From: JANPBY01 sp963805505 | Lineage (GTDB): Bacteria > Actinomycetota > Actinomycetes > DATJPE01 | NCBI GenBank assembly: GCA_963805505.1 | Contig: CAWDUP010000001.1 | Span: 124,001 to 188,000, forward strand | Reading direction: 5' to 3' | DNA length: 64,000 nucleotides | In this document: piece after piece, positions 43,209 to 55,477 of the stretch | Layout of the letters: each line of letters opens with the position of its first letter | Numbering within the stretch: the first letter of the stretch is position 1 | Program-made: the position numbers and the translations under genes | The notes under the pieces: model-generated | What the model saw: the letters and a program-made list of their open reading frames with translations, nothing else | Told to the model about the DNA's origin: nothing | Database searches by the model: none

Positions 43209-45450
43209 TCAGCCATCCAGGGTGGGTGAGTGGAGCCACACGGTGGCCAACGGAGGGAGACGCAGCACCGCGGAGGCTGGTTGCCCATGCCAGGGCTGGT
43301 CGGAAGTGCCCTCGACCCCGCCGAGATTGCCCACCCCGCTACCGACGTAGACCTCGGCGTCGGTGTTGACAACCTCATCCCACCGACCAGCCCAGGGCAG
43401 ACCCAGCCGGAAACCTTCGTGCGGCATCGCGGCGAAGTTGGCCACACAGACCAGAGCCGACCCGTCATCCGCGCGGCGGATGAAGGACAACGTGTTGCCG
43501 CTCGCGTCGTTGGCGTCGATCCACTCGAATCCGTCCGGTGTCAGGTCGCGCTCCCACAACGCCGCCGTCTCCCGATACGTGGTGTTCAGGTCTCTCACGC
43601 AGGCCTGGACCCCTTGGTGGTCGGCATGGTCGAGCAGCCACCAGTCCAACCCGCGGCTCTCCGACCACTCGGACTCCTGAGCGAACTCGCCGCCCATGAA
43701 GAGCAGCTTCTTCCCCGGGTGCGCCCACATCAGTGCGAGGTAGGCCCGAAGTGTCGCCAACTGCTGCCAGCGGTCCCCCGGCACCTTGCGCAGCAGGGAG
43801 CCCTTCCCGTGGACCACCTCGTCGTGCGACAGAGGCAGGACGTACTGCTCGCTCCACGCATACATCAGCGCGAACGTCATCTCGTTGTGATGCCACTGCC
43901 GGTGAACCGGCTCATGGCCGATGTAGGCCAGCGAGTCGTGCATCCAGCCCATGTTCCACTTGAAGCCGAAGCCCAACCCGCCCAGATGAGTGGCCCGGGT
44001 CACCCCTGGCCAGGACGTCGACTCCTCGGCGATCGTGACGACGCCGGGCACCCGCTTGTAGACGGTTGCGTTCGCCTCTTGCAGGAAGGCAACGGCCTCG
44101 AGGTTCTCGCGCCCGCCGTAGATGTTGGGCACCCACTCGCCTTCGTTACGGCTGTAGTCCAGATAGAGCATCGAGGCCACGGCATCGACGCGCAGCCCGT
44201 CGATGTGGAACTCCTCCAGCCAGTAGATGGCGTTGGCGACGAGGAAGTTCCGCACCTCCTTGCGGCCGAAGTCGAAGACGTAGGTGCCCCAGTCGGGCTG
44301 CTCACCGCGGCGCGGGTCGGGGTGCTCGTACAGCGACGTCCCGTCGAACTTGGCGAGGGCCCAGGAGTCCTTGGGGAAATGGCCGGGCACCCAGTCGACG
44401 AGTACGCCGATGCCCGCCTGATGGAGCCGATCGACCAGGAAGCGGAACTCGTCGGGTGAGCCGAATCGCGAGGTTGGCGCGTAGTAGCCGGTGACCTGAT
44501 AGCCCCACGACGGGGCATAGGGGTGTTCTGCGACGGGAAGCAGCTCGACGTGGGTGAAGCCGAGGTCACGGACGTACTCGACGAGCTCCTCGGCGAGCTG
44601 GGCGTAGCCGAGGCCGGGCCGCCAGGAGCCCAGGTGTACCTCGTAGGTGCTCATAGGCCCGTGGTGCGGGTTGTTCGTCGCTCGCTGGGTCATCCAGTCG
44701 CTGTCGGCCCAGTCGTGGGAGGAGGTGAAGACTCGCGACGCAGTCGCGGGCGCAAGCTCGCTCGACTGGGCCATCGGATCGGCCTTCAGCCGTCGGACGC
44801 CGTCCGCGCCATGGATCTCATACTTGTAGAGCGTGCCGTCGCCGACCCCAGGGACGAACAGCTCCCAGACACCCGACGAGCCCAGCGAGCGCATGGGGTG
44901 AGCGCGCCCGTCCCAGTGGTTGGCGTCGGAGACCAGCCGCACGCCGCGGGCCGACGGCGCCCAGACCGCGAACGAAGTACCGGTAACCGCGCCGAGCGGT
45001 CCGTCGTAGGTCCGAACGTGCGCGCCGAGCACGTCCCAGAGCTGCTCGTGTCGTCCTTCGGCGAGCAGATGCAAGTCGATCTCGCCCAAGGTGGGAAGGA
45101 ACCGGTAGGGGTCGTCCACCAGCACCGGTCCCACTCCGTGGTCGACCTCGAGCCGGTAGTCGGTCACGGTGTCCAGCGGCACGATGCCGGCGAAGACGCC
45201 CTGGTGGACGTGGCTGAGGGCATACCTGCCCTCGGCGGTGACGACGACCACGGACTTGGCCAGCGGGCGCAGGGTTCGTATCACCGATCCCGCCGGGCAC
45301 GGGGTGCGGACCAAGCACGCTGTGCGGATCGTGGAAGTTTCCATCCACGATGGCTTCGATGGAGGCCAGATCGAGGGGGTCGGGGGCTGCCGGGACGGTG
45401 GTGCCGCCTGCTGGCACCTGCGCGGCCGGACGCTCGGGAGTATTGGTCAT
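43209..45450 (-). CDS. glgB: 1,4-alpha-glucan branching enzyme, apparent +1 frameshift
   Basis: Makes alpha-1,6 branches in the glucan built by GlgE. Reading from ATG 45448-45450 gives the normal N-terminus (DLASIEAIVDGNFHDPHSVLGPH), but this frame leaves the family after PVPGG and the rest (VIRTLRPLAKSVVV to the C-terminus) continues in another frame. Removing one G from the GGG at 45289-45291 joins the frames into a full-length GlgB. The catalytic part is intact: DGLRVDAVASMLYLD (nucleophile Asp), EESTSWPG (acid/base Glu) and LSHDEVVHGKGS. An in-frame ATG at 45344 would give a 711-aa form with a truncated N-terminus. It starts 3 nt after the maltokinase gene ends. Confidence 0.88.
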
Positions 45451-45453
45451 CAG

Positions 45454-46794
45454 TCAGACCGCCAACCTTTCGAGCGCGGCCATGGGAATGGGCAGCCAGC
45501 TCGGTCGAAGCTGCGCCTCGTAGACGACTTCGTAGACGGCCTTGTCGATCTCGTAGGCGCGGAGCAGCACCTCGTCGGCTCGGGGGTCGCGACCACTCGC
45601 CCGGCCGTAGCCGACGCAGAAGGCGGCGCGGTTGCGCTCGGCCCATTCCGCCGCGCGGTAAGACGCCTGTGCCATCGGAAGGCCCTCTACGTCCAGCTGG
45701 TGCGCCGCGTAGTCGAAGGAGCGCAACATGCCGGCAATATCACGCTGCGGGCTGTCCAAGGCTCTGCGCTCCTCGATCGCCCTGACCGGCTCGCCCTCGA
45801 AGTCGAGCAGTCGCCACCCGTCGGCAACCCGGATCGTCTGACCGAGATGGAGGTCGCCGTGCACCCGTTGGACGGCGACCGGTTCAGCGAGGTGCGCGAG
45901 TTCGTCGTAGACGCTGTTGACGCCCTTGGCGAAGCTCTCCAGAGCTGGCACCGCGTCCGACGCGGTCTCGAAGAACGCCTGCAGCCGGGCAGCTCGAGCG
46001 GCCAGCTCCGCCGGACCCCAAGTCGCCGTCGGAAGAACCTCACGCAAGGCCGAATGGACCTCCGCCGTGACCTCCCCGAGCCGCTCTGCCTCAGCGGCGA
46101 AATCCCCGCCGACCTCATCGGCGTGCAGGTCACCCTCGCGGAGAAGGTCGCGAACCGAGCCGCGCGCGAGCTCCCAGCCTTCGACCCCTCCACTGAGAAA
46201 TTCTTGGGCAAACGCGAAGGTCCCGGCGTTGCCCTCGATCCAGCCGTAAGGCTGCGCGATGTGCGGACAGCCGACCTGGGCCAAAGCGGCATGGATCTCC
46301 ACGTCGGGATGCAGGCCCGCGTGGGGCCGGCGGTAGACCTTGAGAACCAGCGCGTCCCCGAAGACCAGAGAGGTGTTGGACTGCTCGGCAGTCATCACCA
46401 GGCTGGGGACTCCGAACGGCAGCGGTTCGGTGCCGAGCCGATGCCCTTCCAGGCCGGCGACGGTGGCCTTGCCGTCCAGGATGTTCAACCAGTCGTCGGT
46501 CACCTCGCGATCGTGCAGGGCGTCGTAGAGCAGCCCACCGTCCTGCTGCCCGATCAAGACGTGATCGAGACGCTCGACCGGCTCGGGCAACTGCTCCACG
46601 ACCAGGTGGTAGCTGGCCGTGACCCCGTCCTCGGCTTCAGAGGCAACATGGACCAGCCACAGCTCAGTCGGTGGCTCGTCGCGGACCTTCGCCAAGACCT
46701 CGATCCGGGTGACCTCGAAGGCTTGGTCCTTCAGGGCGAACCAGCGTTGCTGGCTCAGAAAGGCCGCAACGTCGAAGCGAGTGATGTCGGTCAT
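45454..46794 (-). CDS. mak: Maltokinase (maltose 1-phosphate synthesis)
   Basis: Phosphorylates maltose to maltose 1-phosphate, the donor used by GlgE. The 446-aa aminoglycoside-phosphotransferase-like kinase has the catalytic VHGDLHLGQT (Asp base) and LLDFEGEP (metal-binding DFE). The N-terminal cap SQQRWFALKDQ is typical of Pep2/Mak. The start ATG overlaps the treS stop codon (ATGA), so production is coupled to trehalose synthase, with which it forms a complex in other actinobacteria. Third gene in glgE-treS-mak-glgB. Confidence 0.94.
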   Translation of the reverse strand: MTDITRFDVAAFLSQQRWFALKDQAFEVTRIEVLAKVRDEPPTELWLVHVASEAEDGVTASYHLVVEQLPEPVERLDHVLIGQQDGGLLYDALHDREVTDDWLNILDGKATVAGLEGHRLGTEPLPFGVPSLVMTAEQSNTSLVFGDALVLKVYRRPHAGLHPDVEIHAALAQVGCPHIAQPYGWIEGNAGTFAFAQEFLSGGVEGWELARGSVRDLLREGDLHADEVGGDFAAEAERLGEVTAEVHSALREVLPTATWGPAELAARAARLQAFFETASDAVPALESFAKGVNSVYDELAHLAEPVAVQRVHGDLHLGQTIRVADGWRLLDFEGEPVRAIEERRALDSPQRDIAGMLRSFDYAAHQLDVEGLPMAQASYRAAEWAERNRAAFCVGYGRASGRDPRADEVLLRAYEIDKAVYEVVYEAQLRPSWLPIPMAALERLAV

Positions 46795-48490
46795 TGCGCC
46801 ACCTGCAACCTGAACCAGTAGAACGAGTGCGGTCCGAGCGTGAGCAGGTAGGGGAGCTCACCGATGGCCGGGAACTCGACGCCGCCGGTGAGCTCAACCG
46901 GGCGCATTCCCTCATAGACCCGCAGATCGAGCTCCACCGGCTGCGGAAAGCGGGACAAGTTGTTGACGCAGATCGCCACGTCGTCACCGTGGGTCCTGGC
47001 GAAAGCCAGAACTGCGGGGTTGGTCCCCCCGAGGTCTGTGAAGCTGCCCAGGCCGAAGGCTGCGTGCTCCTTGCGCACATGGATCATGCGCTGGGTCCAG
47101 TTGAGCAGCGAGGCCGTTGTGCGCAGCTGAGCCTCCACGTTGGTGACCTGGTAGCCGTACACCGGATCCGCCACAACGGGGGCGTACAGCCTGCCGGGGT
47201 CGCAGGTCGAGAACCCTGCATTGCGGTCGGGTGTCCACTGCATTGGCGTACGGACTCCGTCGCGGTCAGCCAGCCAGATGTTGTCGCCCATCCCTATCTC
47301 GTCCCCGTAATAGAGCACCGGTGAACCTGGAAGCGACAAAAGAAGTGCCGTAAACAGTCGAATCTGGGCGGGATCGTTGTCCAACAAGGGGGCTAGCCGC
47401 CGCCGGATGCCGATGTTTGCCTTCATCCGAGGGTCGCGCGCGTACTCGGTGTACATGTAGTCGCGCTCCTCGTCGGTGACCATCTCGAGGGTCAGCTCGT
47501 CGTGGTTGCGCAAGAAGATCCCCCATTGGCAGCCCTCGGGGATCGATGGTGTGCGGCTGAGGATCTCGGTGACGGGGAATCGCGATTCGCGGCGGACCGC
47601 CATGAACAGCCGTGGCATCAGCGGGAAGTGGAACGCCATGTGGAACTCGTCCCCGCCGGTCGATGGATCCCCTAGATAGTCGACGACGTCCTCGGGCCAC
47701 TGGTTCGCCTCGGCTAGCAGCACCGTATTGGGGTAGAGGCGGTCCACCTCAGTTCGCATGCGTTTGAGGAAAGCGTGCGTCGCCGGGAGGTTCTCGCAGT
47801 TCGTGCCCTCGGCCTCGAAAAGGTAGGGGACGGCGTCGCACCGGAATCCGTCGATGCCGAGGTCGAGCCAGAACCGAAGGGCCTCGAGCACCGCCTCTTC
47901 CACGGCGGGATTTTCGAAGTTGAGGTCTGGCTGATGGTGGAAGAACCGGTGCCAGTAGTACTGCCGGCGGACCGGGTCGAAGGTCCAGTTCGAGGTCTCG
48001 GTGTCGACGAAGATGATCCGCGCGTCGGGGTAGCCGTCGTCCGTGTCAGCCCACACGTAGAAGTCGCCGTACGGCCCGTCGGGGTCCTCCCGGCTCGCCT
48101 GGAACCACGGATGCTGATCGCTCGTGTGGTTCATGACGAAGTCGATGATGATCTTCAGCCCGCGCTCGTGCGCTGCTTCGACGAAGGTGACGAAGTCACC
48201 CAGCGTGCCGAACTCGGGAAGCACCTCGATGAAGTTGGACACGTCGTAGCCCCCGTCTCGCAGGGGGGAGGCGAAGAACGGGGGCAGCCACAGGCAGTCC
48301 ACGCCGAGCCAGGTGAGGTAGTCCAGCTTGTCCGTGAGGCCGCGAAGGTCTCCGGACCCGTCGCCGTTGGTGTCGGAGAACGCGCGCACCAGGACCTCGT
48401 AGAACACCGCCCTCTTGAACCACTCCGGATCCTCAGTGGCAGACAGATCCCGCTGACCGTCGCGCTTGGCCAGGTCGGTTGGCTCCGGGC

Positions 48491-48494
<4 letters not shown>
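46791..48494 (-). CDS. treS: Trehalose synthase
   Basis: Interconverts trehalose and maltose (GH13). The 567 aa show YEVLVRAFSDTNGDG at the N-terminus, the nucleophile region DGFRCDAVPYLFEAEG, acid/base Glu in LLAEANQWPEDV, and FLRNHDELTLEMV. No C-terminal maltokinase fusion is present; the kinase is the next gene. ATG 48492-48494 overlaps the glgE stop codon. A long upstream frame runs into glgE and is not coding. It feeds maltose made from trehalose into the GlgE route. Confidence 0.96.
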
Positions 48495-50515
<2,021 letters not shown>

Positions 50516-50522
50516 CCCTTCG

Positions 50523-50528
50523 ACCGTA
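50523..50528 (-). promoter_or_regulatory. Predicted -10 box of the glgE operon (leaderless)
   Basis: Reads TACGGT on the minus strand, 7 nt before the ATG. Confidence 0.5.
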
Positions 50529-50564
50529 CCGATCAAGAGCGCTGCCCGCGAAGTTCCGCAATTT

Positions 50565-50581
50565 CTTGCGAGTCTCGCAAG
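50565..50581. promoter_or_regulatory. Palindrome 1 in the glgE/glgP control region
   Basis: CTTGCGAGTCTCGCAAG is a perfect 17-nt palindrome (8-1-8). It shares the CTTGC...GCAAG ends with the second dyad 30 bp away. LacI-family maltose regulators of streptomycetes bind CTTGCAG-type repeats, so a MalR-like operator is likely. Confidence 0.6.
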
Positions 50582-50594
50582 CGCGACGCACCGA

Positions 50595-50610
50595 CTTGCA
50601 GGCCTGCCAG
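50595..50610. promoter_or_regulatory. Palindrome 2 (CTTGCAG dyad) in the glgE/glgP control region
   Basis: CTTGCAGGCCTGCCAG pairs in 7 of 8 positions and contains the exact CTTGCAG half-site. It lies about 45 bp before the glgP start; its centre is about 30 bp from that of palindrome 1. Confidence 0.55.
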
Positions 50611-50632
50611 CAGGCGCAGGAGATCTGCCGGT

Positions 50633-50638
50633 TAGGGT
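50633..50638 (+). promoter_or_regulatory. Predicted -10 box of glgP (leaderless)
   Basis: Reads TAGGGT, 7 nt before the ATG. No Shine-Dalgarno sequence lies between. Confidence 0.55.
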
Positions 50639-50645
50639 CGACGCC

Positions 50646-53249
50646 ATGCACGCGATCCGACGCTTCACCGTCCGTACTGTTCTTCCAGATCCCCTTGGCC
50701 GTCTCGGTGAGCTCGTCGGCAACCTCCGCTGGTCGTGGCACGCACCGACGCGGGCGCTGTTCGCCAGCATCGACCCGACGATCTGGGAACGCGTCGGCCA
50801 GGACCCGAGCCGGTTGCTGGGCGAAGTGGGGGCGGAGCGGCTTCGAGAGCTCGCCGACGACGAAGACTTCGGTCGGCGGCTCTCCGAGGCGTACGACGAC
50901 CTGCAGCGATACCTGACTGATGCTCGTTGGTATCAGTCTCTGGGAGAAGACGCCCCAGAGTCGATCGCCTACTTCAGCCCCGAGTACGGCATCACGCATG
51001 TTCTTCCGCAGTACTCCGGAGGGCTGGGGATTCTCGCCGGCGATCACTTGAAGTCGGCCAGCGACCTTGGCGTACCCATCATCGCGGTTGGCCTGCTCTA
51101 CCGCAGCGGCTACTTCAAGCAGTCGCTGAACGCGGACGGCTGGCAGCAGGAGTACTACCCGGTTCTCGATCCGAACGACCTCCCCATCGAGCTGGTACGT
51201 GAGCCGGACGGGCAGCCGGTCATCGTGACCGTCGGACTGCCAGACGGACGAAACCTGCATGCACAGGTGTGGCGAGCGCAGGTGGGCCGGGTGGACCTGC
51301 TGCTGCTCGATTCAGACATCGAGTCGAACGCGCCGGCAGAACGCGAGGTCACCGACCGGCTCTACGGCGGCAGCTCTGAGCACCGACTCCAGCAAGAGAT
51401 GCTGCTGGGGATCGGCGGGATCCGCGCGATTCGCGCCCACTGCCGCATCGCCGGGACCAAGGCCCCCGAGGTGTTCCACACCAACGAGGGACATGCCGGA
51501 TTTCTCGGTCTCGAGCGAATCCGGGAACTAGTGGAGGGCGCCGGCCTCAGCTTCGAAGAAGCCGTCGAGGCGGCCCGGGCGGGCACGGTCTTCACCACGC
51601 ACACGCCCGTCCCGGCCGGGATCGACAGATTCCCCCGAGAGCTGGTCGAGCGCTACTTCGGTGGAGACAACGCAGCTCCCGGTGTGAGCGTCGACCTTGT
51701 GCTGGCCCTCGGGGCCGAGACGTACGACGGCGGCGATCCGGGGGTGTTCAACATGGCCGTCATGGGTCTGCGACTCGCCCAGCGAGCCAACGGAGTGGCG
51801 CGCCTGCACGGAGTCGTGAGCCGCGGGATGTTCAACGGCTTGTGGCCGTCCTTCGACAGCACTGAGGTGCCGATCACATCGATCACCAACGGCGTGCATG
51901 CCCCGACGTGGGTGGCGCCCGAGGTGCTTGATCTGGCGGCCGCTGAGATCGGACCAGAGCTGGTCGAAGAGGCGAGCGGGTGGGAAGCCATCGACTCGGT
52001 CCCGGAGAGCGAGATCTGGGCGGTACGCAACGACTTGCGGGCCCAGCTCGTCCTCGAGGTACGTCGGCGGCTGCGGGCGTCCTGGGGACAGCGTGGAGCG
52101 AGTGCCGCCGAGCTCGGCTGGGTGGACGATGTCCTGGACCCGGGCGTGTTGACGATCGGGTTCGCCCGGCGGGTCCCGTCCTATAAGCGGCTCACCTTGA
52201 TGATGCGTGACGAACAGCGGCTCAAGGACCTCCTGCTCCACCCCACACATCCGATCCAGATCGTCGTTGCGGGCAAGGCGCATCCCGCAGACGAGGGTGG
52301 GAAGAAGCTGATCCAACAACTTGTCAGGTTTGCGGACCATCCGGATGTGCGCCACCGGATCGTCTTCCTGCCGAACTATGACATGGCGATGGCCAGGCGC
52401 CTGTATCCAGGGTGCGACGTCTGGTTGAACAACCCGCTTCGTCCGCTCGAAGCATGCGGCACGTCTGGGATGAAGGCAGCTTTGAACGGGTGTCTCAACC
52501 TGTCCATCCTCGACGGTTGGTGGGACGAGATGTACGACGGCGAGAACGGCTGGGCGATCCCCACCGCGGACGATGTGGACGATCCCGACCGTCGAGACGA
52601 TCTCGAGGCCGCCGCCTTGTACGACTTGATCGAGAGCGAGGTCACGCCGCGGTTCTACGACCGCAATGGCGAGGGTCTTCCGCTGCGCTGGCTGGCGATG
52701 GTGAGACACATGTTGCGCACGGTCGGACCTAAGGTCTTGGCCAGCCGTATGGTGCACGACTACGTCGTTGATCTGTACACGCCAGCGGCAGCGGCCGCCC
52801 GCGCCGTCGATGGGCCGGATTTCCCAGGCGCCAAGGAGCTGGCCGCGTGGAAGGACCGCGTCCACAAGGCGTGGCCCCAGGTCCGCGTGGAACACGTCGA
52901 GCCCGGTGGGGTGGACCAGAACCCCGAGCTCGGCCAGACGCTCGTGGTCCGAGCGAGCATTTCGCTCGGTCAACTGGCTCCGGAGGACGTCACCGTCGAG
53001 CTCGTCTTCGGTGCTGTTGATGCCCGAGATCAGCTGGTCTCCCCTGCCCATGTCCGCCTCGACGTCGTCGAGGTCCTGGCCCACGGCATGTACCGGTATG
53101 AAGGCTCGGTGTCCCTCGACCGCACAGGACCGTTCGGCTATACCGTGCGCGTCTTGCCGAGTCATCCCCTGCTGGCCAGCAGCGCGGAGCTCAACGTCAT
53201 GGCCACACCGGCCACAGTCGGCGCCGCTAGCGATCAGGTGCTTCGTTAG
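50646..53249 (+). CDS. glgP: Alpha-glucan (glycogen) phosphorylase
   Basis: Releases glucose 1-phosphate from alpha-glucan ends using phosphate and pyridoxal phosphate (GT35). The 867 aa belong to the actinobacterial/thermophile-type branch. Motifs include YFSPEYGITHVLPQYSGGLG near the N-terminus, SYKRLTLM, NNPLRPLEACGTSGMKAALNG with the cofactor Lys at residue 610, and a C-terminal extra domain. An N-terminal DUF3417-like segment (RLGELVGNLRWSWHAPTRALF) is also typical. Divergent from glgE with 130 bp of shared control region; its 3' end faces glgX 24 bp away. Confidence 0.95.
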   Translation: MHAIRRFTVRTVLPDPLGRLGELVGNLRWSWHAPTRALFASIDPTIWERVGQDPSRLLGEVGAERLRELADDEDFGRRLSEAYDDLQRYLTDARWYQSLGEDAPESIAYFSPEYGITHVLPQYSGGLGILAGDHLKSASDLGVPIIAVGLLYRSGYFKQSLNADGWQQEYYPVLDPNDLPIELVREPDGQPVIVTVGLPDGRNLHAQVWRAQVGRVDLLLLDSDIESNAPAEREVTDRLYGGSSEHRLQQEMLLGIGGIRAIRAHCRIAGTKAPEVFHTNEGHAGFLGLERIRELVEGAGLSFEEAVEAARAGTVFTTHTPVPAGIDRFPRELVERYFGGDNAAPGVSVDLVLALGAETYDGGDPGVFNMAVMGLRLAQRANGVARLHGVVSRGMFNGLWPSFDSTEVPITSITNGVHAPTWVAPEVLDLAAAEIGPELVEEASGWEAIDSVPESEIWAVRNDLRAQLVLEVRRRLRASWGQRGASAAELGWVDDVLDPGVLTIGFARRVPSYKRLTLMMRDEQRLKDLLLHPTHPIQIVVAGKAHPADEGGKKLIQQLVRFADHPDVRHRIVFLPNYDMAMARRLYPGCDVWLNNPLRPLEACGTSGMKAALNGCLNLSILDGWWDEMYDGENGWAIPTADDVDDPDRRDDLEAAALYDLIESEVTPRFYDRNGEGLPLRWLAMVRHMLRTVGPKVLASRMVHDYVVDLYTPAAAAARAVDGPDFPGAKELAAWKDRVHKAWPQVRVEHVEPGGVDQNPELGQTLVVRASISLGQLAPEDVTVELVFGAVDARDQLVSPAHVRLDVVEVLAHGMYRYEGSVSLDRTGPFGYTVRVLPSHPLLASSAELNVMATPATVGAASDQVLR

Positions 53250-53273
53250 GGGTAGTTCAGGATGCCTGCGGGC

Positions 53274-55419
53274 TCACGCCATGGCCTCGAGCAGGGTCAC
53301 CGAACGCGCACCTAGGTGAACCTGTGAGCCGATGGTCAAGACAGCCGCGCCGGCTCCAGGGCGTTCGTCCGCGGTATCGAGCAAGGGGCGGAAGGCGCCG
53401 GCCCAGGGTCTTCCGGGGAGCGTGAAGGCGATGTCATCCGGCCCGGCATGGAGCAGCAGCAGGAACGATGTGTCGAGCAGCGGCTCCCCGCGCGGGGTGC
53501 GCGACTTCAAGGCTGACCCGGAGACATACATCCCGACCGTTCTCGCAGCGGGCTCCCACCATTCCCGCTCGGTGAGCTCGCTGCCGTGCGGACCGAACCA
53601 GGTCAGGTCTTTCACGCCGCCTGGCAACGAGGGGCGACCATCGAAGAAGTGCTTGTGCCGTAAGGCCGGGTGTTCGCGGCGCAAAGCGAGAAGCAGGCGG
53701 GTGAACTCGAGAAGATCGACCTTCCAGGGTTCCAGATCCCAGTCGAGCCACGAGATCTCGTTGTCTTGGCAGTAGGCGTTGTTGTTTCCCCGTTGAGTTC
53801 TGCCGAGCTCATCGCCGGCCGTGATCATCGGGACGCCTGTCGAGAGCAGGAGAGTCGCCATCATCGCCCGAAGGGTTCGTCGGCGTGCTCTGCCGAATGT
53901 CCTCGTCGTCGGTCTCGCCTTCGACCCCGTGGTTCCACGACCGGTTGTTGTCGCTGCCGTCGCGATTGTTCTCGCCGTTCGCCTCATTGTGCTTGTGGTT
54001 GTAGGTAACGAGGTCGCGCAACGTGAAGCCGTCATGGGCGGTGATGAAGTTCACCGAGGAGACCGGCCGGCGGCCGTCGTCGGCGTAGAGGTCCGACGAG
54101 CCCGTCAGCCGGTAGCCCAGTCCTAGCAGGCCGCCGTCGGAGCCGAGCCAGAAGTCGCGCACGGTGTCGCGGTATTTGTCGTTCCACTCCGACCACAGCG
54201 GCGGAAACTCACCCACCTGGTAGCCGCCGTCCCCGACGTCCCACGGCTCGGCGATCAGCTTGACCTGCGACAGGACTGGATCTTGCTGGATGGTCGTGAG
54301 AAAACCGCTGAGCATGTCGACGTCGTGGAGAGACCGCGCGAGCGCCGAAGCGAGGTCGAATCGAAACCCGTCGACGTGCATCTCTTGGACCCAGTACCGC
54401 AACGAGTCCATGACCAGCTGCAGGACGTGGGGGTGCGACAGGTCGAGGGTGTTGCCGCAGCCGGTGTAATCGGCGTAGTCGCGCGGACTCGTGCCCAGCT
54501 TGTAGTAGTCGGCGTTGCCGAGCCCACGAAAGGCCAGGGTCGGCCCGTTCGCGCCCCCTTCGGCGGTGTGGTTGTAGACCACGTCGAGGATCACCTCGAG
54601 GCCGGCCGAGTGCAGCGCCTTGACCATGGACTTGAACTCCGACACCTGGCCACCCCGGCTGCCGGCCGAGGAGTAGGCCGCCTCGGGCGCGAAGTACGCC
54701 AAGGAGTTGTAGCCCCAGTAGTTGACCAGCCCGGCACGTGCGAGGTGCTCCTCGGTGACGAAGTGATGAATCGGGAGCAGCTCGACCGCGGTGACTCCCA
54801 GCCACGCGAGGTGCCCGACCACGGCCGGATGGGCGAGCCCGGCGTACGTTCCTCGCTGGTGTTCGGGCACGTCTGGGTGCCGCATGGTCAGGCCTCGCAC
54901 GTGAGCTTCATAGATGACCGTGTCGGCCCAGGGTGTGCGAGGCGCTCGGTCGTCCCCCCAGTCGAAGTGGTCGCTCACGATGACCGAGCGGGGCACGTAC
55001 GGCGCCGAGTCGCGATCGTCCCGCTTGTCGTCAGGGCCGCCAAGGACATGTCCGAAGACAGCAGGGTCGTACGTGAGCTCGCCGTCGACGGCGCGGGCGT
55101 AGGGGTCGGTGAGCAGCTTGGCGGCGTTGAAACGTAGGCCTCGTGCGGGATCCCATGGGCCATCCACCCGGAAGCCGTAGCGCTGTCCGGATCGGATGCC
55201 GGGAAGGTACCCGTGCCACACGTGATAGGTCTTCTCGTCCAGCTCGACTCGTTCCTCGCGCCCCTCGTCGTCGAACAAGCACAGCTGGACCCGCTCGGCT
55301 CCCTCCGCCCATAGCGCGACGTTGACTCCGTCATCGTCGGCTGTCACACCGAGGGGGCTCCACTGCCCAGGCCACGGTCTGGCGCGAACGGTCGCAGCGC
55401 CGTCCCCATCTCCCATCAT
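53274..55419 (-). CDS. glgX: Glycogen debranching enzyme, apparent +1 frameshift
   Basis: Hydrolyses alpha-1,6 branches left after phosphorylase action (GH13_11). From ATG 55417-55419 the frame gives WSPLGVTADDDGVNVALW, EAHVRGLTMRHPDVP, DGFRFDLASAL (nucleophile), LIAEPWDVGDGGYQVGEFP (acid/base) and FITAHDGFTLRDLV. It then fails after TDDEDIRQ near 53888. The remaining C-terminal third (ARRRTLRAMMATLLLSTGVP, then AGDELGRTQRGNNNAYCQDN) continues in another frame to 53274. Removing one base near 53887-53893 restores TDDEDIRQARRRTLRAMMATL, the usual family sequence. All three catalytic acids precede the break. Confidence 0.88.
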
Positions 55420-55464
55420 CACCGGGCCATCCTGCCGGAGCCGCGGTACACCCACCCCGCCGAC

Positions 55465-55470
55465 TACCCT
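55465..55470 (+). promoter_or_regulatory. Predicted -10 box of the enoyl-CoA hydratase gene (leaderless)
   Basis: Reads TACCCT, 7 nt before the ATG. No Shine-Dalgarno sequence is visible. Confidence 0.5.
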
Positions 55471-55477
55471 GCACGGC

